A DNA stretch of 64,000 bases from Tautonia marina (GTDB lineage: Bacteria; Planctomycetota; Planctomycetia; Isosphaerales; Isosphaeraceae). The first letter of the stretch is position 1, and every line of letters begins with the position of its first letter. The stretch spans positions 1 to 64,000 of the forward strand of contig NZ_WEZF01000024.1 of the NCBI RefSeq assembly GCF_009177065.1, written 5' to 3'. Both the position numbers and the translations under genes were made by a program. Below, in pieces: positions 63,626-64,000 of the stretch. The notes under the pieces were generated by a model. The model saw nothing but the letters and a program-made list of their open reading frames with translations. It ran no database searches and was not told the origin of the DNA.

Positions 63626-64000
63626 ATGACCGCTCGCATCATGATTGTACCCGATCGCGGAGCGATCCCCATGGGGGGATTACTGGTCTTGCTGGCGATC
63701 GCAGGGTGTTCGGAGGCTCCGGCGTCAGTCGAGGGAGCGAAGCCGCCGAGGCCGGTGTCCACGATGGTTCTGGGAGAATCGAGCCCCAGCGTGCCATCGG
63801 TGGTGACGGCCGCGGTGGTTTCGTGGAAGACCGAACAACTGGCGTTTGAGGTCGGCGGGCGGGTGAGCCAGGTGATCGAGCCGAACGAGCGGGTTGAGCC
63901 GAAGGTGGATTCGGAAGGGGGGGAACCGACGCTCGGAACTCCCCTGGCCCGCCTGGAGGATGAGCGGTTTCGGATCGCCGTCGAGGCGGATCGGGCGGCG
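63626..64000 (+). CDS. RND-type efflux adaptor (membrane fusion lipoprotein), 3' end cut off
   Basis: The first 125 codons of an open frame running off the window. The signal peptide ends in lipobox LLAIAGC (Cys28). The mature part begins like a periplasmic adaptor of an RND efflux pump: VVTAAVVSWKTEQLAFEVGGRV, IEPNERV and ARLEDERFRIAVEADRA, the first lipoyl strand set and the start of the alpha-hairpin. A pump gene would be expected next. It is probably repressed by the divergent TetR protein through the shared operator. Confidence 0.85.
   Translation, partial: MTARIMIVPDRGAIPMGGLLVLLAIAGCSEAPASVEGAKPPRPVSTMVLGESSPSVPSVVTAAVVSWKTEQLAFEVGGRVSQVIEPNERVEPKVDSEGGEPTLGTPLARLEDERFRIAVEADRAA

Noticed and set aside
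1-64000. CRISPR array, tRNA or rRNA genes
   Set aside because: No regularly spaced direct repeats of 25-40 bases and no cloverleaf or rRNA-like stretch were recognised by eye. A dedicated tRNA or covariance scan could still find a short RNA in a spacer.

Overview
The window is high-GC bacterial DNA with the gene content of a planctomycete, most likely of the Isosphaeraceae/Gemmataceae kind. This is inferred from family content, not from a marker gene: a DUF1549/DUF1553 plus DUF1501 pair, a DUF1559 pseudopilin-like protein with an H-X9-DG C-terminus, PKN-type Ser/Thr kinases fused to TPR or WD40 repeats, an ASPIC/UnbV protein, and secreted giants that begin with LExLExR-type motifs. No rRNA, tRNA, CRISPR array or intact insertion sequence was seen. 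The opposite strand of most genes carries very long open frames because of GC-rich third positions; these were treated as shadows.

Layout. 1-2.2 kb: a cut-off hypothetical gene, an AqpZ aquaporin and a ParD-like antitoxin whose toxin appears reduced to a stub. 2.3-9.5 kb: the complete hydrogenase maturation set in three units (hypF on minus; hypC-hypD-hypE overlapping on plus; hypB-hypA on minus), with no hydrogenase structural genes in the window. Next to hypA lies a toxin/HTH pair whose toxin frame breaks at a CTT-TGA site, followed by a 46-codon duplicate of the start of hypA. 9.8-14 kb: DUF1549/1553, DUF1501 and WD40 proteins, co-oriented and partly overlapping. 14.3-23.1 kb: a kinase with a zinc-finger-like N-terminus and TPR-like repeats, converging on a 1681-residue beta-helix surface protein that follows an ECF sigma factor.

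23.6-32.2 kb: a six-gene chemosensory operon (Hpt-STAS, CheA with a C-terminal receiver, CheW, membrane chemoreceptor, CheB, CheR), tightly packed and without a stand-alone CheY or any motility gene. 32.7-40 kb: a Tat-exported LamG/dimethylformamidase-like protein, a DUF1559 protein, a small lipoprotein and a TPR/FG-GAP/ASPIC protein. 40-49.5 kb: a glycan or glycolipid locus with a sulfotransferase-GT2-GT4 fusion, a HAD-UbiA fusion, a multi-membrane-span protein and two methyltransferases. 49.9-53.2 kb: a secreted sugar-dehydrogenase-like protein with PA14 and near-identical 51-residue FG-GAP repeats. 53.7-59.2 kb: a kinase-WD40 protein and an STN-like lipoprotein. 59.4-64 kb: a PilZ-containing cellulose-synthase-like enzyme, an HlyD-like partner, a TetR regulator with a clear palindromic operator, and the start of a divergent RND-type adaptor.

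The most notable points are the chemosensory operon with unknown output, the hypA duplication bracketing a broken toxin/HTH module, and the unusual fusions in the glycan locus.
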